DNA of 64,000 nt, taken from positions 159,729-223,728 of the forward strand of contig VZTG01006281.1 of NCBI GenBank assembly GCA_013397845.1. Direction: 5' to 3'. The DNA comes from Melanocharis versteri. Its lineage: Eukaryota > Chordata > Aves > Passeriformes > Melanocharitidae. Below, piece by piece: positions 24,290 through 36,760 of the stretch (positions within the stretch are counted from its first letter, which is position 1; every line of letters begins with the position of its first letter). The notes beneath the pieces are model-generated. The model searched no databases. It saw only the letters and a list, made by a program, of their open reading frames with translations, and was not told the DNA's origin. Position numbers and translations under genes: made by a program.

Positions 24290-27200
24290 CAAAATCCTTT
24301 TAAATCCATGCAGCTCAGTTACTACTTGCTATGTTGCTATACAGTGTCTGACTTGTGGAGACCTTGTGTCTGCCAGTCACCATTCCCTGAGTGAAAGAGA
24401 CCTTGGGGAGCTTTAATTGCCAATGACCTTCAGGGTATTTCTTGGAAAGACACTGGTACTTAGTGCTGTAAAGTAAAGCAATCTATACTTTCATCTGATG
24501 GCTTAAAGTGTGCATTTAGCATCAGGATGCAGCTGGGTGAAACTGCAGCTGTTACCCATCTATGAAACCATGCCACAAATGAGTAAAAATTAGCCATTTT
24601 ATAAAAACTGAAGCAGCTGCTCTGCATTTTTAGCAACACGGCTGTATTACTTTCCAAAACTTATTACCATAAATTCTTTTTGTGCTAGAAAGTCAGCAGA
24701 TATGCTTTGCTGTATTCAAAGTTATTTTGGCAGTTATCTACTATATTTTCATAGTTACTTATGCATATTTTATTAAGACTTTTCTAAACTTTCCTGAGGC
24801 AACTGTGTCTTGCGGCAGGTTAGTATTCCTGCTAACAAATAATTTATGTAATAATTGTAGTGAGTGGTTACGATATCTGCTTTACAGGGTCGCCTGCTGC
24901 GAGCCTGTGGGAACGCAGGCACCTCCTGAGAGGTCTAAGGGCTGGCGTGGGATGGAGCCCGAGGTCACAAATGCTCATTTTATCTGCCTTAGTACTATAG
25001 GACTGAGGGGGGAGTGAGGAGGAGGCAAAAGCTGTAAGTAGGCTTTGTGATCCCATTGTGCCGTGTTTTCCTCCTCATACTTTTATTTGTGTTCACTCAG
25101 GAATGAATGGTTAGGTGATGGCTGTTCAACCTGTACTGCGTTTACTGTGACAGGGATGGGACTTAACAAATTTATTAAAAACAGGAGTAGAATTTCCATA
25201 AATTCTGAGGTTAAGAGTCAGTCCTGTGAGGATCACCACGGTGTCTTTGAGACTCAGAGCTTCATTGTGTGATCAGTTCAAGTTGTTGTCTTCTGAGTAG
25301 CTAAGGGAGTCTGAGGCAAACTTTTGCAAGCTTTAACATTTTCTCCTATACAGAAGAATTCTCCAGACAGGGAATTTTTAGGGGTCAATATCTATACGTA
25401 TTTTTAAGTGTAAGCAGTTGTGTCAGCAAGTATACCATGCCTAAGGATTCAGTTGCTTGCAAGAATACCTGAAAATAGTGTTCAAAATAGTCAGAGCTTA
25501 GGTACCACTGCTGTAATAAAAAGATAAATACCGATAATAGCACAGCTCTCTCAATACCCACACAACCTTTTCTTGTATGTAATTGCTCTATGCAGAAATA
25601 GCTCCATATATTTTGTTTAAAGGTATCTTGTGACTCTTATCTGTAGGAAAAACTATTGAGGATGTCTAAATCCGTACCTTTTTTTTCCTGATGAGCATAA
25701 TGAAAAAACAATTCTTAGAAAATGAGAATTGTATCTGATAGCAATAAAAGCTAAGGAGGTACAAAAGAAATAGCTTTGAAAATTACAGCTGTGAAATAGA
25801 GGTGAGATCCAGTCAGTGACCAGCACTGGTTAGAGGACCTGGCAGTAGGTTAGAACAGTTTTACCTTCTGTTTCATCTGTTCTGAGAAATTCAATGCTTC
25901 AGAAAATATATGCTTGGAAAGTACCAGTTCAATTAGCAACCTATATGGGAAGAAAACTAGGATGGGAAGGTGATGTCTTGACTCCTTTAATTTCTCTTGA
26001 TACATGAAATTCGAGATGATGAAAATTATACTTATGCCCTTCAGGTTGTTTTAACAGGTTGGTGTAAAGCTGAAGTGAATAATAACCTTAAAGAGAAAAA
26101 AGAGGTAATAAGTTGGACACATCAATGCATTTCAGTAGAGACTCATAAAATTCAAGTTTCAGAAACATTTAAGGCAAATTACAGTTGGTGGGTTTGGGAT
26201 TTATGGGGGTTTTTTTGTTTGTTTTTATTTGTTTGCAGATTTTTTTAACCTCCAGTCCAAATGCTCACCCTAGGGATATGTAGAATACTCAAATATTCTT
26301 AAAAAATTATTAATTGATTCAGGCCTTAAATTTTGGCTTCAAAGGGCTTATTATTTATTAATGCATTGTCACACTTCGTTGGTTTCTCTGAGAGAAAGGG
26401 ATCACAAGGACTGTGCATTGGGATCTATAGGTTTCTTAGCTTGGTATTGCTTGCAGGTCACTACCTTTCTATGCCTCCATTTACTCATAAATACAGACAG
26501 GTGTTGGCAGCTGCCTATTTGGAAACATATTCCAGATATGAGTTTTTCTAGATTATCCTCACTCACACTAGTGGTGCTTTATGTAGATTTACTTTTTTGT
26601 GACTCTAGTTCACCTTGTAGTTTATTAACTTGGCTCTAATTATTTCTCTGGGTTTATTACCTGTTGTTTACCCAACTAAAAACCTGCTGAACAAATGCTG
26701 TTTTCTTCATGACTATAAATCATGTTTTAAACTATAAAACAGATAGCAGAAATCCTTAGGCTTCATCCCTACCCTGGAAGAGACTCCCCTTACTGCAGAG
26801 AGCTTAGTGGGGATGTGGGATGGCCCCATCTATGAGGGGAACCTGTTACCTTTAACAAGACCCTTCAGAAGCTCAGGAATCACTGACAGCAAATCTATAA
26901 TGTCTGTGTATCTAAAAGTGGATTTGATTTACTGTCCCAGAAATCTTATGATTTCTCAGCAGAAATGGTGCAATTGGTTCTGCGTAGGTTTTTTAAGTAT
27001 AAAACCAGACAAATCTGACTTCCAGAGGTATCAAATCAGACCATCCAGAGGCATCAAACTTAGCTGACACTGCATTGTCATATTGCAACGTGTGGGTATC
27101 CCTTTATATCGGTGGCTTTGACCAAATCCCTCCATCAGTTCCCAGAGCTGCTCCTTTCAGGTGGGGCACTTGGACTCCCAGTGCCTTTGGAAATCATGTG

Positions 27201-29048
27201 ACGAAGCTTCAGATTTGTTGCAGGGGTCTTGTCTGTTGACGTATGAAAGGAAAAGTTCCTCTGTAAAACTAATTAATGTTTCTTGGTGCTTTTTGACATA
27301 TTATTGTATCAAATAATTGGCCTGACCAGAGAATCTGACGTTAGTAAACGGACTATCAAATCCAATGTGTGACATTCTATGTGTTGGTTTAATTCTGTAT
27401 CATTGTGGGTCCCCAGAGTGGCCATTATCTTTTGATCTAGGTTTAGTTAATTTTAATAACTTCCTTGTTTTTTTGGAAGCAAAATACTCAACACACAGTC
27501 CCAGTAATGTGTGATGACTGCAAATTTATACATGAGGATTTCCAAACAACCTCACAGTTGGCAATTATACTGAGCAGACATGTCAGCACTCAGGCATGTC
27601 TTCCTTCTACTGCGAGCATGAATGAGACTATGAGACTAAATTTTTCTTTTTCCCCTGTCAAGATATTCAGTAACATTTTTCCAAATGAATAGTTGAAGAC
27701 AATCAGGGACTTTTGCACTTTGCTTTCGACATATGCAAGGGATTAGAATTAATGGTTGGACTCAGGGGATCAGGATTAATGGTAAGGCTGACTAACGCTA
27801 ACTAACCATTGGACTTCACTGCCAACTTTAAGAAAACAGTAAGTTACTTAACAGAACACAACTTTTAAGATTTATTTAAGCAATAATCCCCAAGAAGCCA
27901 ATCATTACTAGCAATTAACTGTTGGTTTGTGGGCTGCTGGACCATTAATGTTCTAACAAACTGACTGTTAACTACAGTAACAGCAACAACAAATTCTGAG
28001 GTATGTATTTGCTCTGACTGCGGGTTTTGTGTTATATAACTTTTTTAAATCTATCCTACACTTTTTTAACCGCTAGGGACTCATTAAATAATTTCTTCTC
28101 TGTTAGCCTTTTGATGCAATGTGGAAAGGCTGTGATGTTGGAGCTGGATTTATCATACCTACAAGGGAACACTTCAGACAGAATGTGGAAATTCTGTTAT
28201 TTTTTGCCTGAAACTTTATTGCTACTTTGTAAAAAACACTTAATGCAATACTACTGTTTAAATAATAACTTAAAACAAAATATATATCTGATTTCTTAAA
28301 CTTTTTCTTTTCTAACTGAAATTATAACAGCCCTGATCTGACTCAATCCGTCCTAGCAGCAGTGTTTAGCATAAGGAAGTTCTGATAAAGGTCATTTGTA
28401 GAATAAGCAGAATAAGAAAAAATAGCTTGTCGTGTTTTTGCCTTCCTAATATCCTCAGCCTCATTCAGAGTTTAAAACGGAAAGCAAAACTGAATAGTGA
28501 GAGACACAGAAAATAAACTGGAAGCTGAAAAACTGCTATTTTAATAAGTTTGTTTAAAGTTCCGGTTTTATTTAATGTTGTATTCCATTTCTTTGTTTTA
28601 CTTTTCAGGGGTCAGAAAAATAAAAAGAAAGAAGCATGCTAGATATAAAATTATATCTTTTATAAAGTAGGACAGCTGTTTTATCTCTGTGGGCTTTGCT
28701 TGCTTGATCCAGAAATCACCAATAGCTTAGAGTGCAAGTGTGCATGTGTTGACTTTTCCTTAATGGAATTGAGGTGGGCAGCTCTACTAAGGCTGATTAG
28801 AATCATCACAGAATCTGCCATGCTACAATGAAATGTAGGGAGATGGATTTAGGTCAGTATTTAATGAGCCCCACATACAATACTGGCAGGAAAAAAACCC
28901 CCTAAAAGTTAAATATGTAAGCTAAGTAATTTAGAATAAAAAAAGCCAACCCAGATACTGGCTTACATGTTTCTTTAGTCTGAATCTTACCTACTACAGA
29001 AAATAACTCTGTTTTTACAAACCAAAAGGAAATACCACACAAGGACTT
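24290..29048. other. AT-rich unique DNA, no gene seen
   Basis: No repeats were recognised apart from short T/G runs (for example near 26,205-26,235). Frames reach 111 codons (24682-25017, plus) with no recognisable product. A CR1-like phrase near 27,750 is too short to call. Confidence 0.6.
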
Positions 29049-29850
29049 GATGCACCCTCAGCAGGTTTGGCAATGACACTGAGCAGTGTGGTGTGGTCGG
29101 CGCCGGAGGGAAGGGATGGGCCCAGAGGGACCCAGACAGGCTGGGCAGGTGGGTCTGTGCAAACCTCACCAGGTCAGCAAGGCCAAGTGCAGGTTCCTGC
29201 ACACAGGTCGAGACAAGCCCAAGCACGCGCAGAGGCTGGGTACAGAATGGACTGAGAGCAGCCCTGAGGAGAAGGACCTGGGGCTGCAGGTGGATGAGCA
29301 GCTCAGTGCGACCCGGCAATGTGCGCTCACAGCCCAGAAAGCCAAACATGTGCTGGGCTGCATCCAAAGAATGTCAAGGGAGGGGATTGCCCCTCTCCAC
29401 TCTGATCTGGTGAGACCCCACCTGGAGCACTGCATCCAGCTTCAGGGCCGCAACCTGAGAAGGACATGGACCTATTGGAGTGGGTCCACAGGAGGCTACA
29501 AAGATACTCAGAGGGCTGGAGCACCTCACCTCTGAACACAGGCTGGGAGAGTTGGACTTGTTCAGCCTGGAGAAAAGAAGGCTCCAGGGATATCTCACTG
29601 CAGCCTTCCAGTACCTAAAGGAGATACAAGAGAACAGGAGAGGGACTCTTTATACAGGCATGGAGTGATAGAAGGGGGAATGGCTTTAAATTGATACGGC
29701 AGGTTTAGATGGGAATGTCAGGAAGAAATTCTTCCCTGTGAGTGTGGTGAGGCACTGGAACAGGTTGCCGAGAGAAACTGTGGATGCCCTATCCATGGAA
29801 GTGTTCAAGGCCAGTTTGGATGAGGCTCTGAGCAACCTGGTCTAGTGGAA
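29049..29850 (+). pseudogene. CR1 ORF2 C-terminal remnant (reverse-transcriptase polyprotein end)
   Basis: This is the C-terminal part of CR1 ORF2, the LINE polyprotein that carries endonuclease and reverse-transcriptase domains. Only the region after the RT catalytic core is present, so it cannot be active. Recognisable blocks include KAKCRFLHTGR, ESSPEEKDLGLQVDEQL, RQCALTAQKAKHVLGC and DLVRPHLEHCIQLQG in one frame (inside 29086-29535). FSLEKRRLQG and AAFQYLKEIQ follow in another frame (inside 29480-29668), so the frame shifts near 29,475. At least one more shift occurs near 29,175-29,185, where the upstream block RLGRWVCANL is in a third frame. A stop at 29,666-29,668 ends the last frame early. 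It is a decayed transposon gene, not a host gene. Confidence 0.93.
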
Positions 29851-29933
29851 GGTGTCCCTGCCCATGGCAGGGGGGGTTGGAACCAGATGATCTTCAAGAT
29901 CCCTTCCAACCCAAACTATTTTATGGTTCTATG
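29049..29933 (+). mobile_element. CR1 LINE, 3' part with ORF2 end and 3' UTR
   Basis: About 885 bases of an avian CR1, 5'-truncated within ORF2 at the GATGCACCCTCAGC segment. The sequence runs through the C-terminal ORF2 region and the CR1 3' end (GGTCTAGTGGAAGGTGTCCC, GCCCATGGCAGG, CCCTTCCAACCC) to a short octamer-like tail (TTATGGTTCTATG). It is the longest and one of the least diverged CR1 copies here. CR1 copies usually arise by target-primed reverse transcription that stops early, which explains the missing 5' end. No target duplication was evident to me. Confidence 0.97.
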
Positions 29934-32900
29934 AAAAATTAATCACTCTTTGTACAGTTCACAAGCTCTTGTTTTTATATTTATTTTAAGCAACCAGGCA
30001 GTGTCAGGGTTGATGGCTGGTAAAATTTGTCAGGATTAAGGTTACTTATTGTAGAGCCGCAGGGGAGGCAGGCGGAGAGATGGGAGCGCAATTATTTTAT
30101 ATTATAGTGCATTAGTTTGGTACAATAAATGCATCTCTGAAGTACTTCTTTGGATAAAGCAACTTATTGTGGCAAGTATGGGAGGTGGAGAGAAGGAGGA
30201 TCGTTCTGTTCAGCACTCTACCTAGCACCATGTGCAGCAATTTGAAGGTACCTGTAAAGAAGCAGAAGAAAGCAACACAAATTCTGAGAAAGAAATTACT
30301 TTTGTGAAGTGGCCGTGCTGTTGGGTGTAGTTTCCTTCTGTGCTTTTTTCTTTTCACTTCAGCGTCAATCAGACCAGTAGAAATCTCTTGGAGAAGACAG
30401 ACATTTTTAAAGAGAAGGAGTAAAGGTAAAACAGTTGTTCTTACAGACAACTTGTTTATTTTGTGATGTCCTTTCTTAAAATGACAGCTATTTAATTGAA
30501 ATAGGTTTTCCTGGTATAAAATATATCCATCAAGCTGTTGACATTAGTGTTTTGTTGAACGTGAGGCATACCTCAGTGTTCCAGAGTGGCTGTACCTTTA
30601 TTTACATTTGCCAACAAAACACATGCCATCAAATCACCACACAATATAATGGATCTTTAAGTCTGCAAAAATGAATGACAGGCTTCTGCATTTTCTATTG
30701 CCAGGAAAAAAGAATACTTGTGTAGGATAATAAAACAGAAAAATGGTTTGCATACAATAAAATTAATTTTGCCTTATTAATACTTTATCTGTAGACCTAG
30801 AAATCAGAGAGAATAGGCACTATACAGCATACAGAGATAAGGAAATTAGAACCCCCTTTCAAATCAGTTGTGGCCTTTAAGTACTCAAATATTTTGAATT
30901 AATTGTTCTTTGGTATATTAATGTCAATTTACCATCTAGGATCAACATTTTTTTGTAAGGGAGCATAATTCAGGCAGAATGACAGATGAATTATGTGTTG
31001 CACTGACATGACACCCAAACAGCTCATTGTGATTTTACTGCAAAAGAAACCAAAGGTCAACTGCGTGAAGCTGAGTAATCAGCTGTGTTGAGGTTCCAGC
31101 CTAGCATTCACCACTGGAAGCCTCTGCAGCCAGACAGAACAGCTGCATTTGAGTCTTTCTCTGCTAACCGGGAAAATTGCCCTCATTTTTGGTTGAGTTT
31201 CCAAGAAGCTCCTTACAATGTAGCCTAAACATGAGTGATCCCTGATTCTGAGGTCCATGTTCACACCCTATCCCGGACACAGCATGCCACAGCTGCATTC
31301 CTTTCCTGGTATGGGCTGCAGTGCCAAACACCCAGGGCTTCCTGGCAGCTGGAACATTTTTCTTGCTTCATAAGACACTGAGCTCCAAGACACCTTTAGG
31401 ACGTTACTTAAAAAGTACTTATTTGTACTCTTCCCTTCAAATGGCCCTTGAAATAAACTTCATGTTTTGAATTTGTAGACTTCAAGAAGGGAATGCCATT
31501 TTTTCCAGGTACGGTACAGAGACCAGTGTGAGGTGGGAGGTAAGGAATAAATCACAGCAATGGCAGAATGTCTTCTTTGCATGCTGTGTCCTTGCATAAC
31601 ATGGTCTTTCTTAATACCAATTTGGTGCACTGCTGAAATTTCCCAATTGATGCAAAAGGGATTTGGATATCTGAACCAAGGGTAACACCCCAGGAGACCT
31701 TCCCATGTTGTTTTGCAAATAAGCCTGTGTTTTCTCCCGTCTTTAGATGCTTATCCACAATTCTGCTCCACATGGCAATTTGCTTCCAAGCAATGTAAGG
31801 CTACATGGAATTCTGGAACTTGGCTAGTCATGGGGCTAGTGACAAAACATGTCTTCCTCAGGGCATTTGTTTACGTATGAGGAGGTAAAGAACAGTCCCT
31901 GACACTTATGCCTGTGTTTGATTCTTTTTCTCCTTCCATTTTTTTCTTCATTTGCTCATGTTTAAAACCAAGGGAATGAGCTGACAGGAATTAGCTTGAG
32001 TAACCCAAGACACTAAACATTTTTTACTGTCATGACTGTTGGCAATTTTGAAGAGAATTACACTAGGACACACACTCTGAGAGTTTGTTTCTCTCGCTGT
32101 AGTGAGTCTGAATAATCTTTCTCTCTGTGTGACTTTCCTCTCTGGAATTGTATGAGACAATATGACAGGGAGCTGTAATGCTTAATTATTAAAAATCTAA
32201 ATAGATAGGATTCTGCAGAGAAGTAAAAATGAGCTTTTGTAGATCTCATAAAATTGTTTGAAGAAAATTCTCCCAATTATGTGTATGAAAGATGTAACAA
32301 AACCAGAGGAAAAATTAAAAAATTATAAAAAATTCTGTGCTTAATTTTAAGACTATTTAAGATTTTCAGAATCTGTGTTCACATTACAGTCTTTGGAATG
32401 AACGTGTTTAGAATTTGATGTGACACTGGAAGGGTTTTGCTTATTAGACTCAGGTGAGTGCTTCAGGAGGCTCTTGGAAAACCTCCAATTTTCCCACTTT
32501 GCTATCAATTAATTACACTCTTACTTGAAGTTCATGAAGTTTGCCTAATTATTTTGGAAGGCTTTGGAGCTGCATTTACATTTTGAGCTGCGGCAGAGTA
32601 GATGAGAATAGAATCCAGTGAATACTATATGTTGAGAAACTGACATTGTTATATGTTCTGTAACATTGAGGAAAAGAGGCACTAAGAATTGGTGTAAAGG
32701 TCTGTATGGGCTACACCCTGTGTCTTGGCAAGTGTGATCACTGCAGATTACAGGGGAAGATCAGTGTAGATGTGTCCTCTGGCCTCCCAAAATTACATGT
32801 GGTCAGAAGGCGGACTGAAAGTGACACTCAAATCCATGGTAAAACGTTGTATGTCCTCTGTGTATTTCCAGAGGAAGTAGGATGCTGAGAAGCAGAAGAG

Positions 32901-34110
32901 ACAAGAAGAAAGGATTGTCACAAGGTGCTGGATTTTTGCTGTGCATCACATTAGAATACCTGTTCTCACATGCAGTGTTTCTGTAGAGTGTAATAGCAGA
33001 ATGACTGTTTCACTAATATTTTCCTGCAGGATAGAAATAGACTTCTGAATTTCAAAAATGGTTTCGCAGATGCTGAAATAAACCCAAGGGCAAAACTGAC
33101 ATGCAGCTTCTGTGCTTATGATCTGCCAGTTAAGGATTAAAAGGATCCTTCTCCACTCTTCATTCTTTCTTTGACTATTGCTGGTGGTGTGGTTAATGTT
33201 TCTGAAGTCCTGATGTGTATCAGTTGCATTGTTTTCTAAATATTTCTAAGCTGTCTGGTAAAATACTATGAAAACAGTTATTTTCAAGATAGGTCATCAT
33301 TCAAACCTTTGAGACGGAAAACTCAAAAGCAGGAGGAAAAACTCTAAAAAATAGATTTCTTTGTAGCACAGGTAGATTGATCATCAGGGATAGGCCAAGA
33401 ACTTCATTTTCATGGGGTTAGCATTGGTTTGTTCATCACTCAAGTTTATATTTCAATTTTCCAGTGTCCTGGAGCTAGCATACACATGCGTTTTTCTCTA
33501 AACTTGAGGAAGTTTCCAGTGCCATAAATTGATAATGGTTAGACTTGCCTTTAGAGATATATGGTTTTCCTTGAGGTAATGTTTTCATGATAAATGAAGT
33601 AGCTGCTCTATATCCAGTGAATATGTGCAGTCACCTGGTACAACTCCAGGTACAGGTTCCTGTTTAGTGTGGTGATGTCACAACTGCAGTGCTGGGAAGT
33701 TTTAAGTACGATGACTTTGGTTTAGACAATGTGCTGTATGGAGATAGTCAGAAATATGAAGATGCATAAAACAACTGATACTGTGGATAAGTAAAATGCC
33801 TGGATGTCTCTGAAAACTCTGGTTGTTTTTCAGAGAGAAACACCAAAATATTCTGGAATTTTGCTTCAAGGACTTCAAAGTCATTGCAATGACAATATCC
33901 ATTACTGTAGTCTGCCAGGGACACACTGAGGTTATGTCAGGTAGTGGGGCTACATGTCAGTCCCTCAAGAAATGCTCCTGGTATAACTTGTTTTAAAAAT
34001 TTAGTAATTCCCTTGAAAAAAGAAATTAGCAAAAGCAATTTTTCTGAAGCCCAAAATGTTTGTGGGCCCTGTCACAGGGGGGAGTTCAGAATTCCATACA
34101 GGAAGAATAA
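29934..34110. other. AT-rich unique DNA, no gene seen
   Basis: Frames reach 112 codons (30112-30450, minus) and have no recognisable domain. No repeat family is visible in this stretch. Confidence 0.6.
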
Positions 34111-34640
34111 AATGACCTTGAGGACTACAGTAATAGCATCTGAATGAAATTCAATAGGACAAGGTGGAAGATCATGCACAAAACCAATACATTTCTGTTA
34201 TAAGCTAGGAGCTTGTTAATTGGAAATGACAGAAGAGGAGAAAGTCATAGGATGACTGCAAGTCACCAGCACAAAACATCAATGAATAGGACAAATACAA
34301 TTTTAGGCTGTACCGGATGAGATATTTGCAATTGCAAGGGAAATAACAAATACCTGGACTAGGTCCTGCAGAAACAATAATGTGGGATATTTGTTATAGT
34401 TTTCTTTTCCTGCATTTAATTAAGAGAATTCAAACTGGAACAGGTGCAAAGAAAGGTTACTAGGATGTTCAGGAGAATGGGAAGTCTTTTATAAGAAGAG
34501 TCTGAGAGACTTTGTTGTGCTTAGTCCAACCAGATAAATTTATCAGAAGTTGAGCAGTAAATGAAAAACAAAATTATATAAATATATTTAGGTTGCAAAT
34601 AAATGTGTCCAGCTCTCAGAGGTGTGATATTCTGGAGCCA
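34111..34640 (+). mobile_element. Ancient CR1 LINE, ORF2 end fragment
   Basis: A diverged CR1 whose segment order is still clear. It holds GAATGAAATTCAATAGGACAAG, a CATGCAC block, CTGTTATAAGCTAGGAGCTTG, TTGGAAATGACAGAAGAGGAG, AGGATGACTGCAAGTCACCAG, GAATTCAAACTGGAACAGGTGC, AAGAAAGGTTACTAGGATG and TCAGAGGTGTGATATTCTGGA. These match the ORF2 C-terminus and start of the 3' UTR of the old amniote CR1 type. Stops and indels are frequent, including a deletion before the GAATTCAAACTGG block. Both ends are approximate, and the left end may extend further. Confidence 0.8.
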
Positions 34641-36705
34641 ATTTTAATAATAGTCAAAAGCCCCACAAACTACCTACCTTTGAGCTAAGACCCTTTTGTC
34701 TTAAAGGGAAAAATCCAACATGCGTGCTAGTGACTGAAGGAGCCAAAGAGCAAGGGAGCTCAAGAGCAATCATTTCCAGTGCTTCCAAGCATTTATAAGG
34801 AAAAGCCAATATTGAAATCAGTTCTATAATTCAGGTACTGCTGGGTTCATGCGTGGTTCAATCTCTGTTTAGTTAGTTTGTAATGAAGATGGAAGAAATC
34901 AGCCTAAGTCATAAACTGCCAGAATGGTGTTGTCAGTCTGGGAAGAGCTGCAGTGTTATAATGGCATTGATAATGCAGCTTATGCTCACTGACATATTCT
35001 CTTTCTGTTCTCTCTGTAAGGACACATCCTGCAAATACCTTCCTGGGTATTTGCTCAGCTAAAATGCTGTGTGCCAATCTACTTTTAACCTAATTTTTCC
35101 AAACCCCAGTGGCTTAGATCCAAGTGGACCCCATGCTGATCACAAATAGAGCAAAGAAAGGCTTAAACTCCTGTCATGCAAACAGTTTTTTCTTGAGAAT
35201 TTGCCTTAAAGGTATTAATGAACTCCCATAAAATTACCATTTCTCCCATCCTGCTGATCTGAAATTCTAGCTTTGCAGGTGTTAGGTGGTTTGGGTTTTT
35301 TTTCTCTTTTTTCCTCATAATGAGCTGACACAAATTTCTTGCTGTTCTTGGTGTCAGCCACTTCCCCCTTGCTGAGCTGAACTGGGACTTTGGAAAACAG
35401 CATCTCTTCTCTGGTGTGGGAAATCAGTGGGCATGAAACAGGAGGAATTGCTTTCTTTGCAGTCCATTCAATATGGCTGTGGAGAGCTATTTTGGAGAAA
35501 CAGGAAAGAGTGAAAAATGTGTGTGATAAAGGCAACAGAAACTAGGATGAAGAGAGAAAAACCACGAAGACAGAAAGGTTGACAATGAAAAACAGGGAAG
35601 AGGAGAAGAAATATTAATAAAAGCAAGACCAACACAAGAGTGGCAAATTACCCCTTTTAACTATTTATTTAGGCTGAAAAGAATTGCCACAAGTCAAGTC
35701 ACATCAATTTTAATTTGTACTGAAAAGTTTGTAGTAGAGCTAAATTTTGTATAGCTGAAAGTGTCCGTCAGCCTGCTCCTGAGAAGTATCCAGTGGTATT
35801 GCTGCACTGAAGGAGGTTCGAAATCACCCACTCATATGTTTAAGGCTTTCTTTAAACCCAGCCTGAAGACCCTGCAGCCTGAAGCCTGGTCTCCACTGGC
35901 TGTTTTGCCACCCCAGAGGTGTGATCTTTTTGCAGCCGTTTCCAGTTTTTCCATGATGGCTTCACATCCAAGGGTGCTCTGGGTCGGGAATAGCTATCTC
36001 TCTAGGAGAGTCTCCCAGGACAGGAGAACACTTCCACAGCACATAGACTTTCTTACAGGAGTGTTGTGCCACTGGAGAGAGAAAAGGTGCTCAGGAGTGC
36101 TGCCAGGATAGCGAGCCCTGAAGGATAAACTCCTGACTCCACTGAGCTCTTGTGTTATGCTATAACATTATCCTATTCCTTCCCAAGTTTTCATATTGGG
36201 ATCCACATCCCTGTAAGCTCAGTCACCCTGGGAGAATCTAATTCTTTTGCTTGTAGAATACTTATTGTATCTGATCCCCCCGCCTGCATACTTACAGGCT
36301 ATAGCAGTAGAAATTCTACAGTGAAATCAGCTGAGAAATTCTACAGTGCCTGAGGGTACTGGAGTAGCTCTGAGAGCAGATAATAACTGAAGTTCCTCAA
36401 ATACTGTCAAATGGTAATTGTGGGCTTAAATTGCAGCTTTATTGTCACAAAGTAGAATTGCTGGGAGGGAATTCCTAGAACCACCATGCCCACGTACAGA
36501 CCCTTTTTTTTCTTCCCCCTAACTTGAGTTTTCACTGGATTATATCTTCTTCACCTTCAGTATTAACACTTCTTTATCTTTTGATTTTGCTGCTGAACTA
36601 CTGGTTGTACCTAGTTAATGGGGAGCACTTAGGCAGACAATGATGAGAAGCAAAGATGTTTTCTTTTAGACTGTGTGTTTGAAGGTGATCATGAAGTAAT
36701 TTTTA
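34641..36705. other. AT-rich unique DNA, no gene recognised
   Basis: Contains a 116-codon plus-strand frame (35761-36111) in a moderately GC-rich patch and a 106-codon minus-strand frame (35215-35535). Neither is recognisable. A 14-base direct repeat (GAAATTCTACAGTG at 36,310 and 36,334) is the only local repeat noticed. Confidence 0.5.
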
Positions 36706-36707
36706 AC

Positions 36708-36760
36708 AAAATTCCAAATATTATTCCAAAATTCCAAATCTTATTCCAAAATAACGTTCC
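36708..36760. repeat. 20-bp tandem repeat, about 2.6 copies
   Basis: Units at 36708-36727 and 36728-36747 differ by one base (an A/C in the middle), and a third partial unit follows. It is a small local tandem duplication, not a CRISPR: there are no spacers. Confidence 0.85.

Noticed and set aside
27740..27785. Phrase TTAATGGTTGGACTC resembling a CR1 3' end
   Set aside because: Only about 15 bases match and the surrounding sequence does not follow CR1 order; a nearby internal repeat (ATTAATGG) explains the look.
29086..29535. 149-codon plus-strand frame as a host gene
   Set aside because: Its recognisable blocks are from CR1 ORF2 and the frame shifts within the element.
35812..35830. GGTTCGAAATC resembling a tRNA B box
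   Set aside because: No A box at the right distance upstream, and the flanking bases cannot fold into an acceptor stem or cloverleaf.
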